DNA of 64,000 bases from Christensenellaceae bacterium (GTDB taxonomy: Bacteria; Bacillota; Clostridia; Christensenellales; UBA1750): the NCBI GenBank assembly GCA_031280685.1, contig JAITGM010000007.1, forward strand, positions 62,001 to 126,000, in the 5' to 3' direction. Below, in pieces: positions 24,365 to 33,278 of this stretch. Position numbers and translations under genes: made by a program. The notes below the pieces were generated by a model, which did not search any database, had not been told where the DNA came from, and saw only the letters and a program-made list of their open reading frames with translations. Positions within the stretch are counted from its first letter, which is position 1; every line of letters begins with the position of its first letter.

Positions 24365-27300
24365 ATTCCAACCTCCCGCGCCGCTAACCTGAACTGTTTT
24401 GCCGCCGCGCGCTGCTGCTCGGCGTAGCTTGTTTCGTTAGCGTAAATAGTCTGGTTGACTGTCACGCCGCCGCGCTCACGCCCGCCGTTTCTGCCTGGCT
24501 TCTTCGGCGCTTCTGGCACAACCGCATTCGTGGCTTTGCGTATGGTCTTTTCCACGTTGCGCATTTCGTCGGCGAAGCCCTCACCGATACCCAGCGCCAT
24601 AAATTCACCGATCCCAGCGAATACCAATGAAGGTGAATTTATGTCCATCTCTTCTTCTACCGCTCGGACAATGGCGCGCATCATGGAACGCACGTTGCTT
24701 TCCAGCCAGTTTTGCATATTCTGAAAGCCCTGCCAGATACCCCGCACCATATCTTCGCCAGCTGTAACGAACTGATTTTTGAAACTGTTTACCGCCGTTA
24801 CAATAGCCGTTATGACTTGCGGAACCTTGCTTGTAAGCTCTGATATGCCGGAAACCATACCGGAAGCAATGGCTTTGTCCATGTCCACGCCTTCCGTAAC
24901 AAACTTTTGGTGCTGCGCTACGAAGGCGGTAATGATAGACTGCACCAGCTGCGGAACCTTGCCCGTAATTTCCACTGTCCCGGCAATCATGCCGGAAGCT
25001 ATTTGCTTGTCAATGTCGCGGCCTTCCGTTACAAACTTCTGGTGCTGCGACACGAAGGCGGTAATAATGGACTGCGTTATTTGCGGCACTTTCGCCGTAA
25101 TCTCGGTTGTGGCCGCAACCAGCCCGGAAGAAATTTGCTTCGCAATGTCCTTGCCGATATTTATAAGCTGCTGGCTCTTCGCGGTCAGCCCGGTAATGAT
25201 TTTTTCTACAATGGCGTTTACCGCTGCGTCAAGCTGCGACACGTTAGACATAATGCCGTCGTTCACCGCTCGGATTGCCTCGGCTGCCGTAACGCCTCCA
25301 GCGCTGCCCATCGCGGCTTGCATGTCGCCTTCCACGCCGCCCATTTCGTCGCCGAAGCCCACGCCTACGCCATCGGCCATATTGCCGCCGATTTCCGCAA
25401 AGACGGTTGACGGGCTTTTAATGCCAAGAAAGCCTTTTATCCCGTCCACAATCCCGCCGAAGAAGCCTGTAACTTTTTCTTTGAGCCATTCCCCCGCGGC
25501 GGTAATGCCTTCCCATATGCCTTTTATGAGATTGCCGCCCACTTCGATAATTTGCGGGAATAGCCCTGTGAACGCCTCCACGATACCGCCCACAATCTGC
25601 GGAACCGCTTTTACGATTTCAATTATGATCGTTGGTAGGTTTTCGATTAAGGCTACAAACAGCTGCACGCCCGCTAAGATAATTTGATCAATGTTTCCTA
25701 TGACGGCCTCTACAATGCTGCTGATAATCTGCGGTATGGCCTGCACTATGGTAACAATGATTTCCGGCAACGCCTGAATGAGCGAAACAAGAAGGTCAAT
25801 GCCCGCCTGAATAATCAGCGGTATGTTTTCCGTAAGCGCCGTTATAATGCTGTCGATTATCTGCGGTATGGCTTCCACGATAGACGTTATAATATCCGGC
25901 AACGCCTCTACAAGCGCGGTCAATAGGTCAATTCCCGCCTGAATGATTAGCGGTATGCTTGTAAGTATCGCGGTTATTATGCTGTCAATTATCTGCGGTA
26001 TGGCCTCCACCAGCACGGGTATAGCTGCAATCAAGCCTTCCGCAAGCCCAAGCACCAGTTGCAAGGCCGCTTCGATAAGAAGCGGTATATTGTCAATAAG
26101 CCCCTGAACCGTCGTCGTTATGGCCTGAACCGCTGCCGGAATAAGCCGCGGCAACGCCGATCCTATACCTTGCACAAGCGAAGCCACCAGCTGCACGGCT
26201 GCCGAAATGAGTAATGGCAGATTATCAATAAGCGCGCCCACTATTGTTATAAGCGCATCGACAGCCACCGGGATCAAGTCCGGCAGTAGTGACAAAAGCA
26301 TTTCCAGCACTTCGCTAAACAAGCTTGTAACCGTATTCAGCAAAACCGGAAGCAGTGATTGAAGCGCGCTTGAAATTGCGCCCATCGCGGAAGGAAGGGC
26401 GGCAACAATGTTATTTATGATTGGAACGACGTTTGAAACAACCGCGCCGAAAGCGTCTACAAGGTTTTCCGTAAGGTTTGTCATGTCGGCATTGGCATTT
26501 CCCAGCCCCGCCGTGAATGAGCCAAGCGCCGCTTGAAGCAATCCAAGCGAACCCGTAACGGTTTGTGTGCTTTCCCGCGCGAAGTTTCCTGCGTATTGCT
26601 CTGTTTTCTCAAAGAACATTTGCATAGCAACTTCTGCTTTTTCCGCTTCCGTCGCCTTGCTCCACACAAAATCAAGGCCGTTTGCTACGGCATAGGCTTC
26701 AATACTGGTTGCGTTCATGGCAACGCCCAAGTTATCCATCATTGTGAAATTGCCTTTAGCCGCTCCCGCTACGCTGTCAAGGGCTACTTGCATGTCAATA
26801 CCCATGACAGAAGCCATATCTGCGGCGCGCTGCATGGCCTGCTCTGTTAATTCAAGGCTTTTTTGCTGCTCTACGCCGCTGCCCTGAAAAAGCGCGCCCA
26901 TTTTGTTAGCCGTTGCAAGGTATTCGCTTTGTGAAACGCCAAGGTTCTTATATGCTTCTTCGCCCGTCTTCTGTATCGAAGCCGCATACTCACCGAATAC
27001 AGCTTCGGAGCCGCCAAGATTTTGTTCTAATTCGCCGAACTGCTGGACAACTTCTTTTCCAAGCTTTATAGCCGCTGCACTCGCCGCAATAGTCGCCGCG
27101 CCCAAAGCCGCGCCAACACCTTTTAGAATGCCGCCCAGCCCCTCGAATTTCCCGCCGGCCTTTTCTGCCTCTTCACCTGTTTTCTTGATTTCGTCGCCGA
27201 ATTCGTCTGCGTTTTTTTCCGCTTCTTCCAATTCGTCGCCCGTTTTGTCCAACTCTTTTTGAGTTTTGATCATTTCGGCCTTTGCGTTGTTCAGGTTGGT

Positions 27301-27594
27301 TTCCATCTTTTTGAAGGCCGGATCGGTTGGCTCCATTCCTGCCGTTCTGAATTTTTCAAGGGCTTTTTCGGCTGCTTCAACCGTTTTGCTCTGTTCGTCC
27401 AGCTTTTTTTGCAAAGTATCTTGCTTTTTTGTAAGCCCTTCTATGCTGGTGTCGTTTTTTCCGTATTCGGCAGTAACAACCTTCATTTCAGAAGAAACCA
27501 GTTTTAGGCTTGCTGTAATTTCTTTACAGGCCGCCTTATATTCGCGTTCGCCCTCCAGCACAATAGCCGAACTTATTTTGCCTTCCTTCGCCAT
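24361..27594 (-). CDS. Tail tape measure protein
   Basis: 1077 aa. An N-terminal coiled coil (to about 150), a phage tape measure core with a Gly/Ala-rich hydrophobic stretch (about 155-180), a TP901-type segment, and then a long series of hydrophobic repeats of the type LPxIIxxIVxAIPQIIxxI (about 380-690). Later ones read VPQ(I/L/V)xxxIxTAFV. This is the ruler that sets tail length and is the longest gene in the window. It starts 4 bases after the stop of the frameshifted chaperone. Confidence 0.95.
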   Translation of the reverse strand: MAKEGKISSAIVLEGEREYKAACKEITASLKLVSSEMKVVTAEYGKNDTSIEGLTKKQDTLQKKLDEQSKTVEAAEKALEKFRTAGMEPTDPAFKKMETNLNNAKAEMIKTQKELDKTGDELEEAEKNADEFGDEIKKTGEEAEKAGGKFEGLGGILKGVGAALGAATIAASAAAIKLGKEVVQQFGELEQNLGGSEAVFGEYAASIQKTGEEAYKNLGVSQSEYLATANKMGALFQGSGVEQQKSLELTEQAMQRAADMASVMGIDMQVALDSVAGAAKGNFTMMDNLGVAMNATSIEAYAVANGLDFVWSKATEAEKAEVAMQMFFEKTEQYAGNFARESTQTVTGSLGLLQAALGSFTAGLGNANADMTNLTENLVDAFGAVVSNVVPIINNIVAALPSAMGAISSALQSLLPVLLNTVTSLFSEVLEMLLSLLPDLIPVAVDALITIVGALIDNLPLLISAAVQLVASLVQGIGSALPRLIPAAVQAITTTVQGLIDNIPLLIEAALQLVLGLAEGLIAAIPVLVEAIPQIIDSIITAILTSIPLIIQAGIDLLTALVEALPDIITSIVEAIPQIIDSIITALTENIPLIIQAGIDLLVSLIQALPEIIVTIVQAIPQIISSIVEAVIGNIDQIILAGVQLFVALIENLPTIIIEIVKAVPQIVGGIVEAFTGLFPQIIEVGGNLIKGIWEGITAAGEWLKEKVTGFFGGIVDGIKGFLGIKSPSTVFAEIGGNMADGVGVGFGDEMGGVEGDMQAAMGSAGGVTAAEAIRAVNDGIMSNVSQLDAAVNAIVEKIITGLTAKSQQLINIGKDIAKQISSGLVAATTEITAKVPQITQSIITAFVSQHQKFVTEGRDIDKQIASGMIAGTVEITGKVPQLVQSIITAFVAQHQKFVTEGVDMDKAIASGMVSGISELTSKVPQVITAIVTAVNSFKNQFVTAGEDMVRGIWQGFQNMQNWLESNVRSMMRAIVRAVEEEMDINSPSLVFAGIGEFMALGIGEGFADEMRNVEKTIRKATNAVVPEAPKKPGRNGGRERGGVTVNQTIYANETSYAEQQRAAAKQFRLAAREVGI

Positions 27595-27598
27595 AGCC

Positions 27599-28200
27599 TT
27601 ATAACCCCCCTAACGCAAAGTCAATATCATCCACGCCATCCGGCTTTTCCGGCGCGAATTTATCAGGATTGAATTGTCTGTGAATTTTGAAGAGGGTAGT
27701 TATTTTGTACGGTGTCATTTTCCAGACTTCCCGTTCAGGCCACCGAAGAATTGTCACGCCAATATAAAGCAGGCGGGCAAGGTCTATTCTTCCTTGCCCG
27801 CCTGCGCGTTTTTTCCCTCTTCTTCACCTTCGCCGCCGCTGTCGTCGCCGTCTTCGTCCGGCTCTTCGTCTTCTTCGGCGGGCGGCTCGGTTGTGCCACG
27901 GTTCCCAAGCGCGAACGACTTATAAATAGCGTTCTGGATTTCGGCCATATTGCCGCCGTGAATCATTTTGCCGACTTGCTTTTCGGTCAATGGCTCTTCG
28001 TTGTCAGCTGCGCCTTCATTCAGAAGAAGCGTAAAAAGCCACCGCACATTTTTCATTCTGCCTTCGCCGTTCAAAGCGTCGGTTAGTTTGTCAAGGCTGC
28101 CGAAGCGGTCTTCTACTTCGTCCATGACATTCAGCGAAAAGAGCATGTGCCGCTCTTTGTCCAATGTAATAGGCAAACGCCCGTCTTTAATTGCGCTCAT
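27599..28200 (-). CDS. Tail assembly chaperone pair G/GT with -1 frameshift
   Basis: The zero-frame product (28200 to 27784, 138 aa) starts MSAIKDGRLPITL and ends in an acidic tail. A slip by -1 at AAAAAAC (27814-27808) lets ribosomes continue through a second frame (RAGGQGRIDLARLLYIGV...DDIDFALGGL) to a TAA at 27601-27599, giving about 200 aa. The G and GT proteins guard tape measure assembly in long-tailed phages, and the position just before the tape measure gene fits exactly. Confidence 0.85.
27808..27814 (-). promoter_or_regulatory. Programmed -1 frameshift slippery heptamer
   Basis: A AAA AAC in the correct phase of the G frame (GGA AAA AAC), the canonical X XXY YYZ form, 25 bases before the zero-frame stop. 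A GC-rich stretch follows. Confidence 0.85.
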
Positions 28201-28204
28201 AACA

Positions 28205-28255
28205 AAAATAGCCCCCGCCCGCTAATCGTAAATAATCAGCAAGCGGGGGCTTTCC
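28205..28255 (-). terminator. Terminator between major tail protein and tail chaperone genes
   Basis: AGCCCCCGC..GCT pairs with AGC..GCGGGGGCT around a 14-nt loop, followed on the minus strand by ATTTTTG. A partial terminator here would lower chaperone and tape measure levels relative to tail tube protein. Confidence 0.7.
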
Positions 28256-28275
28256 TCCTTTCGATATTCCGGCCT

Positions 28276-28836
28276 TTAGCCGCCTGTGTTGTTCGGTTCG
28301 CGCACGGCGGTAAACCAAGCCGCCGCCGCGGTTTCGGTCGGAAGCGCCACATGCTCGGCCTTCCAAAGCCCATCCGGGCGCTTAATGAATTGCCCGGTAA
28401 TTTCCGGCGTGGAGAACTCCAGTTTGTCGCCCTTCGTGTTGTACTTCTCGTTCGGAATGGCGAATTTCACCTTGTAAAGCCACAAGTATTTGTACTGGCC
28501 GCCCGCCTTCTTCGCCCGGAACCCGATTGCGAAGTAGGGCGGTTCGTCTTCCTCCCCGGCGTAAACTACCTGGTCGTCGTCCTGTGTCTGCCCCAAAATG
28601 GCGGCAAGGTCTGCGGGCAACAGGTCGTTTACGTTCAATTTCAATTCGCCGCTGACGAATTCTTTTACAATTTCGTCTGCGCCGTCGTCTGCGTATAAAA
28701 TCGCCTCGGCGACTTCAACGGACAATTCGGCAGTAATGGCCTTCGCCATTCTTACAGGCGTGCCGTAGGTTTCTACGCCGCCTTCGCCGACAGTGATCGG
28801 CGCGCGATACAGATCGCGCAATCCAACTGTAGCCAT
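28276..28836 (-). CDS. Major tail tube protein
   Basis: 186 aa. The beginning MATVGLRDLYRAPIT..EGGVETYGTPVRMAKAITAELSVE and the KYKYLWLYKVKFAIPNE-like beta strand region fit the phi13-type/major tail protein family. It forms the tail tube by hexamer stacking. Position between the connector genes and the frameshifted chaperone is the standard siphovirus order, and a terminator follows. Confidence 0.85.
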   Translation of the reverse strand: MATVGLRDLYRAPITVGEGGVETYGTPVRMAKAITAELSVEVAEAILYADDGADEIVKEFVSGELKLNVNDLLPADLAAILGQTQDDDQVVYAGEEDEPPYFAIGFRAKKAGGQYKYLWLYKVKFAIPNEKYNTKGDKLEFSTPEITGQFIKRPDGLWKAEHVALPTETAAAAWFTAVREPNNTGG

Positions 28837-28839
28837 CTG

Positions 28840-29178
28840 TTATACCTCCATAAAATAGAATTCAAGCGGCACATGATAAAAGCCCGTGTCGTTTTCGTAG
28901 GCTTCCGCATTTACGGTTATTCCGTAGAAACCCGCTTGCTTTAATGCTCGTTCCGCTTGTCTGACAAGGGCTACATAATCCGTTTTTGAATATATGTCAG
29001 CCCGGTAAAATTGTTCTTTCGCTATGTCTTCGTCGTCTGCAAAGGCTGCGTCGCGCCCTAAGACAAGCTGAAAGGTGATATAGGTATTTGCCTTGCCTTT
29101 GTAGCGCAAGCGGGCAACAGGCACACCCAGCGCCGCCAGCGTTGATTTAACAAGGCTGTCAACGGTAGGTTCAGCCAT
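28840..29178 (-). CDS. Tail terminator/tail completion-type protein
   Basis: 112 aa from ATG 29178 (MAEPTVDSLVKSTLAALG). The AFADDEDIAKEQFYRADIYSKTDYVALVRQAERALKQAGFYG segment resembles the minor capsid/tail terminator proteins placed just before the major tail protein. Function is inferred mainly from position and size. Confidence 0.65.
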   Translation of the reverse strand: MAEPTVDSLVKSTLAALGVPVARLRYKGKANTYITFQLVLGRDAAFADDEDIAKEQFYRADIYSKTDYVALVRQAERALKQAGFYGITVNAEAYENDTGFYHVPLEFYFMEV

Positions 29179-29623
29179 CTTGTTTTTCCTCCCATTTCTT
29201 GCGCATGGCCTCATGCACGGCGTTTTCGCTCTTCGCTGCCGCTACTGACATCCACGGGCGGGCGGGCATTTCAGAACTTCCGTTTTCAATCGTGAAGCCG
29301 ACTTGCGCGTTTGAAACCATGCCCCTTTTCTTTTTGCCGCCGCCCGAAGGCGTGCCGTGTGGCTGGTTCCCTTGCGGGTAAACGTCAACGTAGTATTTCA
29401 GCCCGCTTTTGCTTTTCTTCGGCGTTCCTGTACCGATTGAAGCCGCCAGCGTGCCTATGCTGCGATCACCCCTCGAAATGCGCTGCAATTCCTGCCGCTG
29501 CGCATTCGCAAGGATTTTCGCGCCAGCCTCCAGCATATCGGGCGCGAAGTTTTCCACGTCCTCGGAACGACGCAAAAGCATTGCTTCTACTTCGTCGAAG
29601 CCCGCTACTGTAAAATCAGCCAT
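29171..29623 (-). CDS. HK97 gp10-like head-tail/tail completion protein
   Basis: 150 aa. GFDEVEAMLLRRSEDVENFAPDMLEAGAKILANAQRQEL followed by a Gly/Lys-rich middle and MPARPWMSVAAAKSENAVHEAMRKKWEE is the HK97-gp10 family layout. It acts where tail joins head. Overlaps both neighbours by a few bases in the late operon. Confidence 0.8.
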   Translation of the reverse strand: MADFTVAGFDEVEAMLLRRSEDVENFAPDMLEAGAKILANAQRQELQRISRGDRSIGTLAASIGTGTPKKSKSGLKYYVDVYPQGNQPHGTPSGGGKKKRGMVSNAQVGFTIENGSSEMPARPWMSVAAAKSENAVHEAMRKKWEEKQDG

Positions 29624-29963
29624 CAACCGCGCCCCCTCTCTCCGAAAGGTCGGAAAGCGTCAATTCTGTAAACTCTCCGCTTTTGCTGACGTAGGTTCGC
29701 AAAATTTTATAGCGCTTGCCGCTGTATTCGGCGTATTCCTGCCCGCTGTATTCCTCGGTGTACATGTCAAACTTCAATTCAGTGCTATAGCCCGCCTGTT
29801 GTGCTTTGTAAAATTCGCTGTAGCCTACAGACTTCTTATTGCAATAAACCGTTGTTTGCGTTTCCTCCGGTGACAGTGTGAAGCCGTTTTCGTTCGTGGT
29901 TTCGTCGTCTTCGGCAGGCGGTACAATGCCGATCAGTGTGATTTCGTCACTCCACCGCATCAT
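29616..29963 (-). CDS. Head closure/head-tail adaptor protein
   Basis: 115 aa from ATG 29963 (GGCGGG spaced 6 bases upstream). MMRWSDEITLIG and the beta-rich YSTELKFDMYTEEYSGQEYAEYSGKRYKILRTY segment fit phage head-tail joining proteins of the SPP1 gp16/HK97 gp7 type. Assignment relies on position between connector and gp10-like genes. Confidence 0.7.
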   Translation of the reverse strand: MMRWSDEITLIGIVPPAEDDETTNENGFTLSPEETQTTVYCNKKSVGYSEFYKAQQAGYSTELKFDMYTEEYSGQEYAEYSGKRYKILRTYVSKSGEFTELTLSDLSERGGAVDG

Positions 29964-30246
29964 AATCACCCGCCAAGCTCAAAGAGCATTTCAAGTAGTC
30001 GTATGCCCTCTGGTATTTTTCGCCGTCGTCGGTGTAGCCGAAATTCGCTTTGGCGTAAAGGATAATCGCCCGTTCAATAAGAGGATCGCCCGCCGTTGGC
30101 TCTTCACCTTCGGCGGGCGGCTCGGTTTCCGGTATGTTTACCCCTACTAAGCGTAAGTCGGCAAGGCTGGCGGCGATCAAGCCTTCGATCTCACCGTCAA
30201 ACGCGGCAGTTTTTACGCGCAAGGCGGCTTTAACCTTTTCCAGCAT
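29947..30246 (-). CDS. Head-tail connector (gp6-like)
   Basis: 99 aa. The helical pattern MLEKVKAALRVKTAAFDGEIEGLIAASLADLRLVGV...DPLIERAIILYAKANFGY is the gp6-like head-tail connector/DNA packaging family (SPP1 gp15, HK97 gp6). It forms a ring under the portal. It directly follows the capsid gene. Confidence 0.85.
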   Translation of the reverse strand: MLEKVKAALRVKTAAFDGEIEGLIAASLADLRLVGVNIPETEPPAEGEEPTAGDPLIERAIILYAKANFGYTDDGEKYQRAYDYLKCSLSLAGDYDAVE

Positions 30247-30266
30247 TTCGCCACCCCTTCCCGCTA

Positions 30267-31487
30267 TTATGCCGATTTCGCAATCGTCACCAGCGAATTG
30301 TTGTCAACAACCTTGCCGTCAACCAGCATAATAGCCTTCGTTACAAGGTCGTCGGTGTCGTTGTCTTCGTACTTCTTAATGCCCATCTGGTAATTCGTGT
30401 TTAACACATAGTCCGCGAAGTTGAACAGGAATGCGAACACCTGACCAGTAGCAAGGCCGGAAGCGTAGGAGGGTACATAGTCGCATACTACGACAGGGCG
30501 GCCAAGCAAAGAGCGTTCGGGCTTCCCGGCAAGGCCGTAATTTACCCTGCCGATAGGCTGCCCGGTTTCGTCCTGCAAGCCGTAGTACGACATAAAGGTT
30601 TTCTTGCTCATGCACCACACCGCGCCGTTTTCATATGCCTGCGGCAAGGCTGCTTCGGCGTTGATAAGGTCGGCATACGAAGGCGCACCGCTGGTGAGCG
30701 CCTGCCCGGTTGCGGGCGTTTCTGCAAGAATGCCCTTCGGCTTGCCCGTGCCGTCGCCGGATACAATCGCCTGTTCAATGGCTTTTGTCATGGCCTCCAC
30801 TGCGTTATTGATAAGCGTAGCTTCAAAGGCAGACATTGCCATTGTGTCAACTTCCAGCGAAACGGCCACCGCGCAACGCAACTTATGGTATGCGAAGGTG
30901 ATCATGCCGTCTTTTGCCACGGTCTTTTTCTGCTTGTCGCTGCCCGCCCCCTCATTTACCCACGTTGCAACGGGCTTCGCCGTCGAAACGGGGATTGCAA
31001 GGCCGCCGCGGTATGCAGTGCGGGTTACAAGCGGAAGGATCATGCCGACAGCTTCCAGCTTTTCGACAATCTTGTTCAGAACGGTAGTAGGAATAACCGC
31101 GCCTACGTCCGTTGTTTTGGTCAGCGCGTCGGCGCGGTACTCGGCGGGAATAGGCGTGCCGCGCAATGCGTATGCCATAAATGCCCGGCGATACTCTACC
31201 GTCGCGTAGCGGTCGTCGTCCAGCGCGCGGGCTTCGTCACCCTCTGCGGGCGTGGAAGGCGACGGGAAAGAACGGGTAACAGTCGCGCCAGCTTCGCGGC
31301 CTTCCGCAATAGAAGAAAGAAGGTTGCTGCGCTGCTCATTGGCGGCCAGAATGCCCGCCCGCTCGGTTTTAAGGTCGTTTACTTCGGTTTCCAGTGCCGA
31401 AAGCTGATCCGCGGTAAGCTCTGCGCCGCGGCTTTCGATCTCGCTTGCAATAGCGGCAAGCCTCGCTTCAATAGCTGCTAATCTCAT
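30267..31487 (-). CDS. HK97-family major capsid protein
   Basis: 406 aa. A coiled-coil delta-type scaffold (residues 1-65, RLAAIEARLAAIASEIESRGAELT) precedes the mature HK97 fold (from about 95; VGAVIPTTVLNKIVEKLEAVGMILPLVTRTAYRGGLAIPV...AIVSGDGTGKPKGIL...LLGRPVVVCDYVPS). The protease gene upstream would remove the N-terminal scaffold. It starts 2 bases after the protease stop. Confidence 0.95.
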   Translation of the reverse strand: MRLAAIEARLAAIASEIESRGAELTADQLSALETEVNDLKTERAGILAANEQRSNLLSSIAEGREAGATVTRSFPSPSTPAEGDEARALDDDRYATVEYRRAFMAYALRGTPIPAEYRADALTKTTDVGAVIPTTVLNKIVEKLEAVGMILPLVTRTAYRGGLAIPVSTAKPVATWVNEGAGSDKQKKTVAKDGMITFAYHKLRCAVAVSLEVDTMAMSAFEATLINNAVEAMTKAIEQAIVSGDGTGKPKGILAETPATGQALTSGAPSYADLINAEAALPQAYENGAVWCMSKKTFMSYYGLQDETGQPIGRVNYGLAGKPERSLLGRPVVVCDYVPSYASGLATGQVFAFLFNFADYVLNTNYQMGIKKYEDNDTDDLVTKAIMLVDGKVVDNNSLVTIAKSA

Positions 31488-31489
31488 GG

Positions 31490-32110
31490 TTAAACCTCCA
31501 GTTTTAATTTAATTCGTAGTAGCTGTAGCTGCCGCGCTAACGCCTCCCGTTTCTCTTCCTCAATCACTCCGTTAAAGAAGGAACGCGCGGAAATATCAGT
31601 ATCGGCATTCGCCGGATAACTGACGGCTGACACGTCATACACCTTTTTGATTTTCAAAATGCGGCGCGTGCGTGTGTCTTCGTCGTAGCTGTCTTCCGCA
31701 ACCCGGAACGCCCATGACATTTTGTATATAAGCCCGCTATCAATCGAAGCGTAAAGGCTCTTCGCTTCTTCGATAACGCCAAGATCGGCGGCAACAAAAA
31801 GGCCGCTTTCCTGTGGTTCTACCAACAGGCACGGCGGCTTCCCTTTGGCCATCTTGTTTCTTGCAAAAACTGTTCCGGCGTGATCATATTGCATAATCAC
31901 GTCGGACAGGTCAGCGCCCGCAAGCGCGTTCCGGTCTACGACTTCAAAGACCTGTATGCCGTCGTACTCATAAAGCACGTAAGGCGTGTCGAAGGTGGTT
32001 GCAAAACCTTCTACGTAGAAGTCACTGTCAAACCGTTTCGTCGCTACCCCCGGCGCTGTTGCCAGCGGAAGCGCCATTGCCCGGTATTCCCGATCCTTCG
32101 CTATTGGCAT
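31490..32110 (-). CDS. HK97-family prohead protease
   Basis: 206 aa from ATG 32110 (MPIAKDREYRAM). DSDFYVEGFATTFDTPYVL, VIMQYDHAGTVFARN with the catalytic His, and VYDVSAVSYPANADTDISAR with the Ser motif define the U35/HK97 protease family. It matures the prohead by cutting the capsid delta domain. Its 5' end overlaps the portal gene by about 80 bases, longer than usual but compatible with both frames being conserved. Confidence 0.9.
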   Translation of the reverse strand: MPIAKDREYRAMALPLATAPGVATKRFDSDFYVEGFATTFDTPYVLYEYDGIQVFEVVDRNALAGADLSDVIMQYDHAGTVFARNKMAKGKPPCLLVEPQESGLFVAADLGVIEEAKSLYASIDSGLIYKMSWAFRVAEDSYDEDTRTRRILKIKKVYDVSAVSYPANADTDISARSFFNGVIEEEKREALARQLQLLRIKLKLEV

Positions 32111-33263
32111 TTCCTGTAACCTCCTTTCCAAGCTCGTTTACTTCGGCGTATTCCTTGCGAATATAGTAGACTTCGCCGCCCTCAACATGCGCCATATTCC
32201 ATATATCCATAACGCCGTTACGGTTTAGCAACCCCCGGTCGAAAAGCTGCGTGGAAATGCTTAACTTTGTTTGGTTGCTGGCGTATTGAAGCCTGTTGGC
32301 CGTCCAGTATATGGCGTTGTTGTGGGCGATTTCCCGCGGCGTGAATGTCATGTTGGACATGACAAGCGACAGCTGGAGCGCGAAGGGTTCAATTTTCCCT
32401 TCATAGTAGGCGTTCCATTCGTCTTCTGTATATTTATTTTGGATAATGGCCGCGTTCGTGCCGAAGTAGTGAAAAACATTGTCGTTTATCTGCTGCATTT
32501 GCAGGGGATTAACAACAAAGGGCTTGCTGTCTACCTGTTTCAAGTCCGAAAACTTGTTGTCGTATATGATCATGCCGCTTTGGTTGTCTGCTGAAAGGTT
32601 GTCTTCCGTGAAGCGCTTGCGCTCTTTGGCTATGTCCTCCGGGCTGATCATGTTGGCGATTTTGGCAAGAAACCGAATTGAAGCTGAATTCTTCACGCCG
32701 TTTATGATCCCTTGATTTTGCGTATGTATCAGCTGCATGGTAGGCTTCAAGGCGCGGTTGTCAGAGCCGAAAAAGTCATCGTCATACTGAAACTGCGTCA
32801 AGATACCTACGCGGTTAAACTCAATCGCTGCGCGCTGTCCGTTTGAAAACGTGTAGCGCAAGAATGGTTCGCCTTTTACTTCTACAACCTCGCACCGCTG
32901 CGGCAAAATAGGGTAGTATCCCGTAATAAAGCCGCCTTCGTCCTCCAGCGGCACAATGAACGCCGTGTTGTTCACCGAAAGAATGGTTGCAAGCCTATAT
33001 ACGAACTTGCTTGTGTCCATGAACGGGTTCGGGCGAAATTGCAGCGTTTTTTCAAGGTTTTTGTATGCGCTTCCCCTGATTTCCGGCTTTAGTTTGCTGG
33101 CGAAACTCGCAAACGAATGAATGGCCGCCCGGATAAGCTCCATTTCGTAGAGGCTTTCCGGCGCGTTCGTAAATACGGGCGTATAGCCGTTCAGCAACTC
33201 GAAAAAGCCATCTGCCGTAATGTCGCCCCGCGGCTTCCTAAAGATTTTTTCAAATAGTCCCAT
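32028..33263 (-). CDS. Phage portal protein
   Basis: 411 aa from ATG 33263 (MGLFEKIFRKPRG). Typical portal features are FFELLNGYTPVF, ELIRAAIHSFASFASKLKPE, NPFMDTSKFVYRLATILSVNNTAFI and TPREIAHNNAIYWTANRLQYA. The dodecameric portal is the DNA entry gate at one capsid vertex and docks the terminase. The C-terminal Gly/Asn/Ser-rich tail overlaps the protease gene. Confidence 0.9.
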   Translation of the reverse strand: MGLFEKIFRKPRGDITADGFFELLNGYTPVFTNAPESLYEMELIRAAIHSFASFASKLKPEIRGSAYKNLEKTLQFRPNPFMDTSKFVYRLATILSVNNTAFIVPLEDEGGFITGYYPILPQRCEVVEVKGEPFLRYTFSNGQRAAIEFNRVGILTQFQYDDDFFGSDNRALKPTMQLIHTQNQGIINGVKNSASIRFLAKIANMISPEDIAKERKRFTEDNLSADNQSGMIIYDNKFSDLKQVDSKPFVVNPLQMQQINDNVFHYFGTNAAIIQNKYTEDEWNAYYEGKIEPFALQLSLVMSNMTFTPREIAHNNAIYWTANRLQYASNQTKLSISTQLFDRGLLNRNGVMDIWNMAHVEGGEVYYIRKEYAEVNELGKEVTGNANSEGSGIPGNGASAGNSAGGSDETV

Positions 33264-33278
33264 TTTATCACCCCGCAT

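Noticed and set aside
24779-25687. 302-codon plus-strand frame opposite the tape measure gene
   Set aside because: It is antisense to the hydrophobic repeats of the tape measure, is itself repetitive, and lacks a ribosome site.
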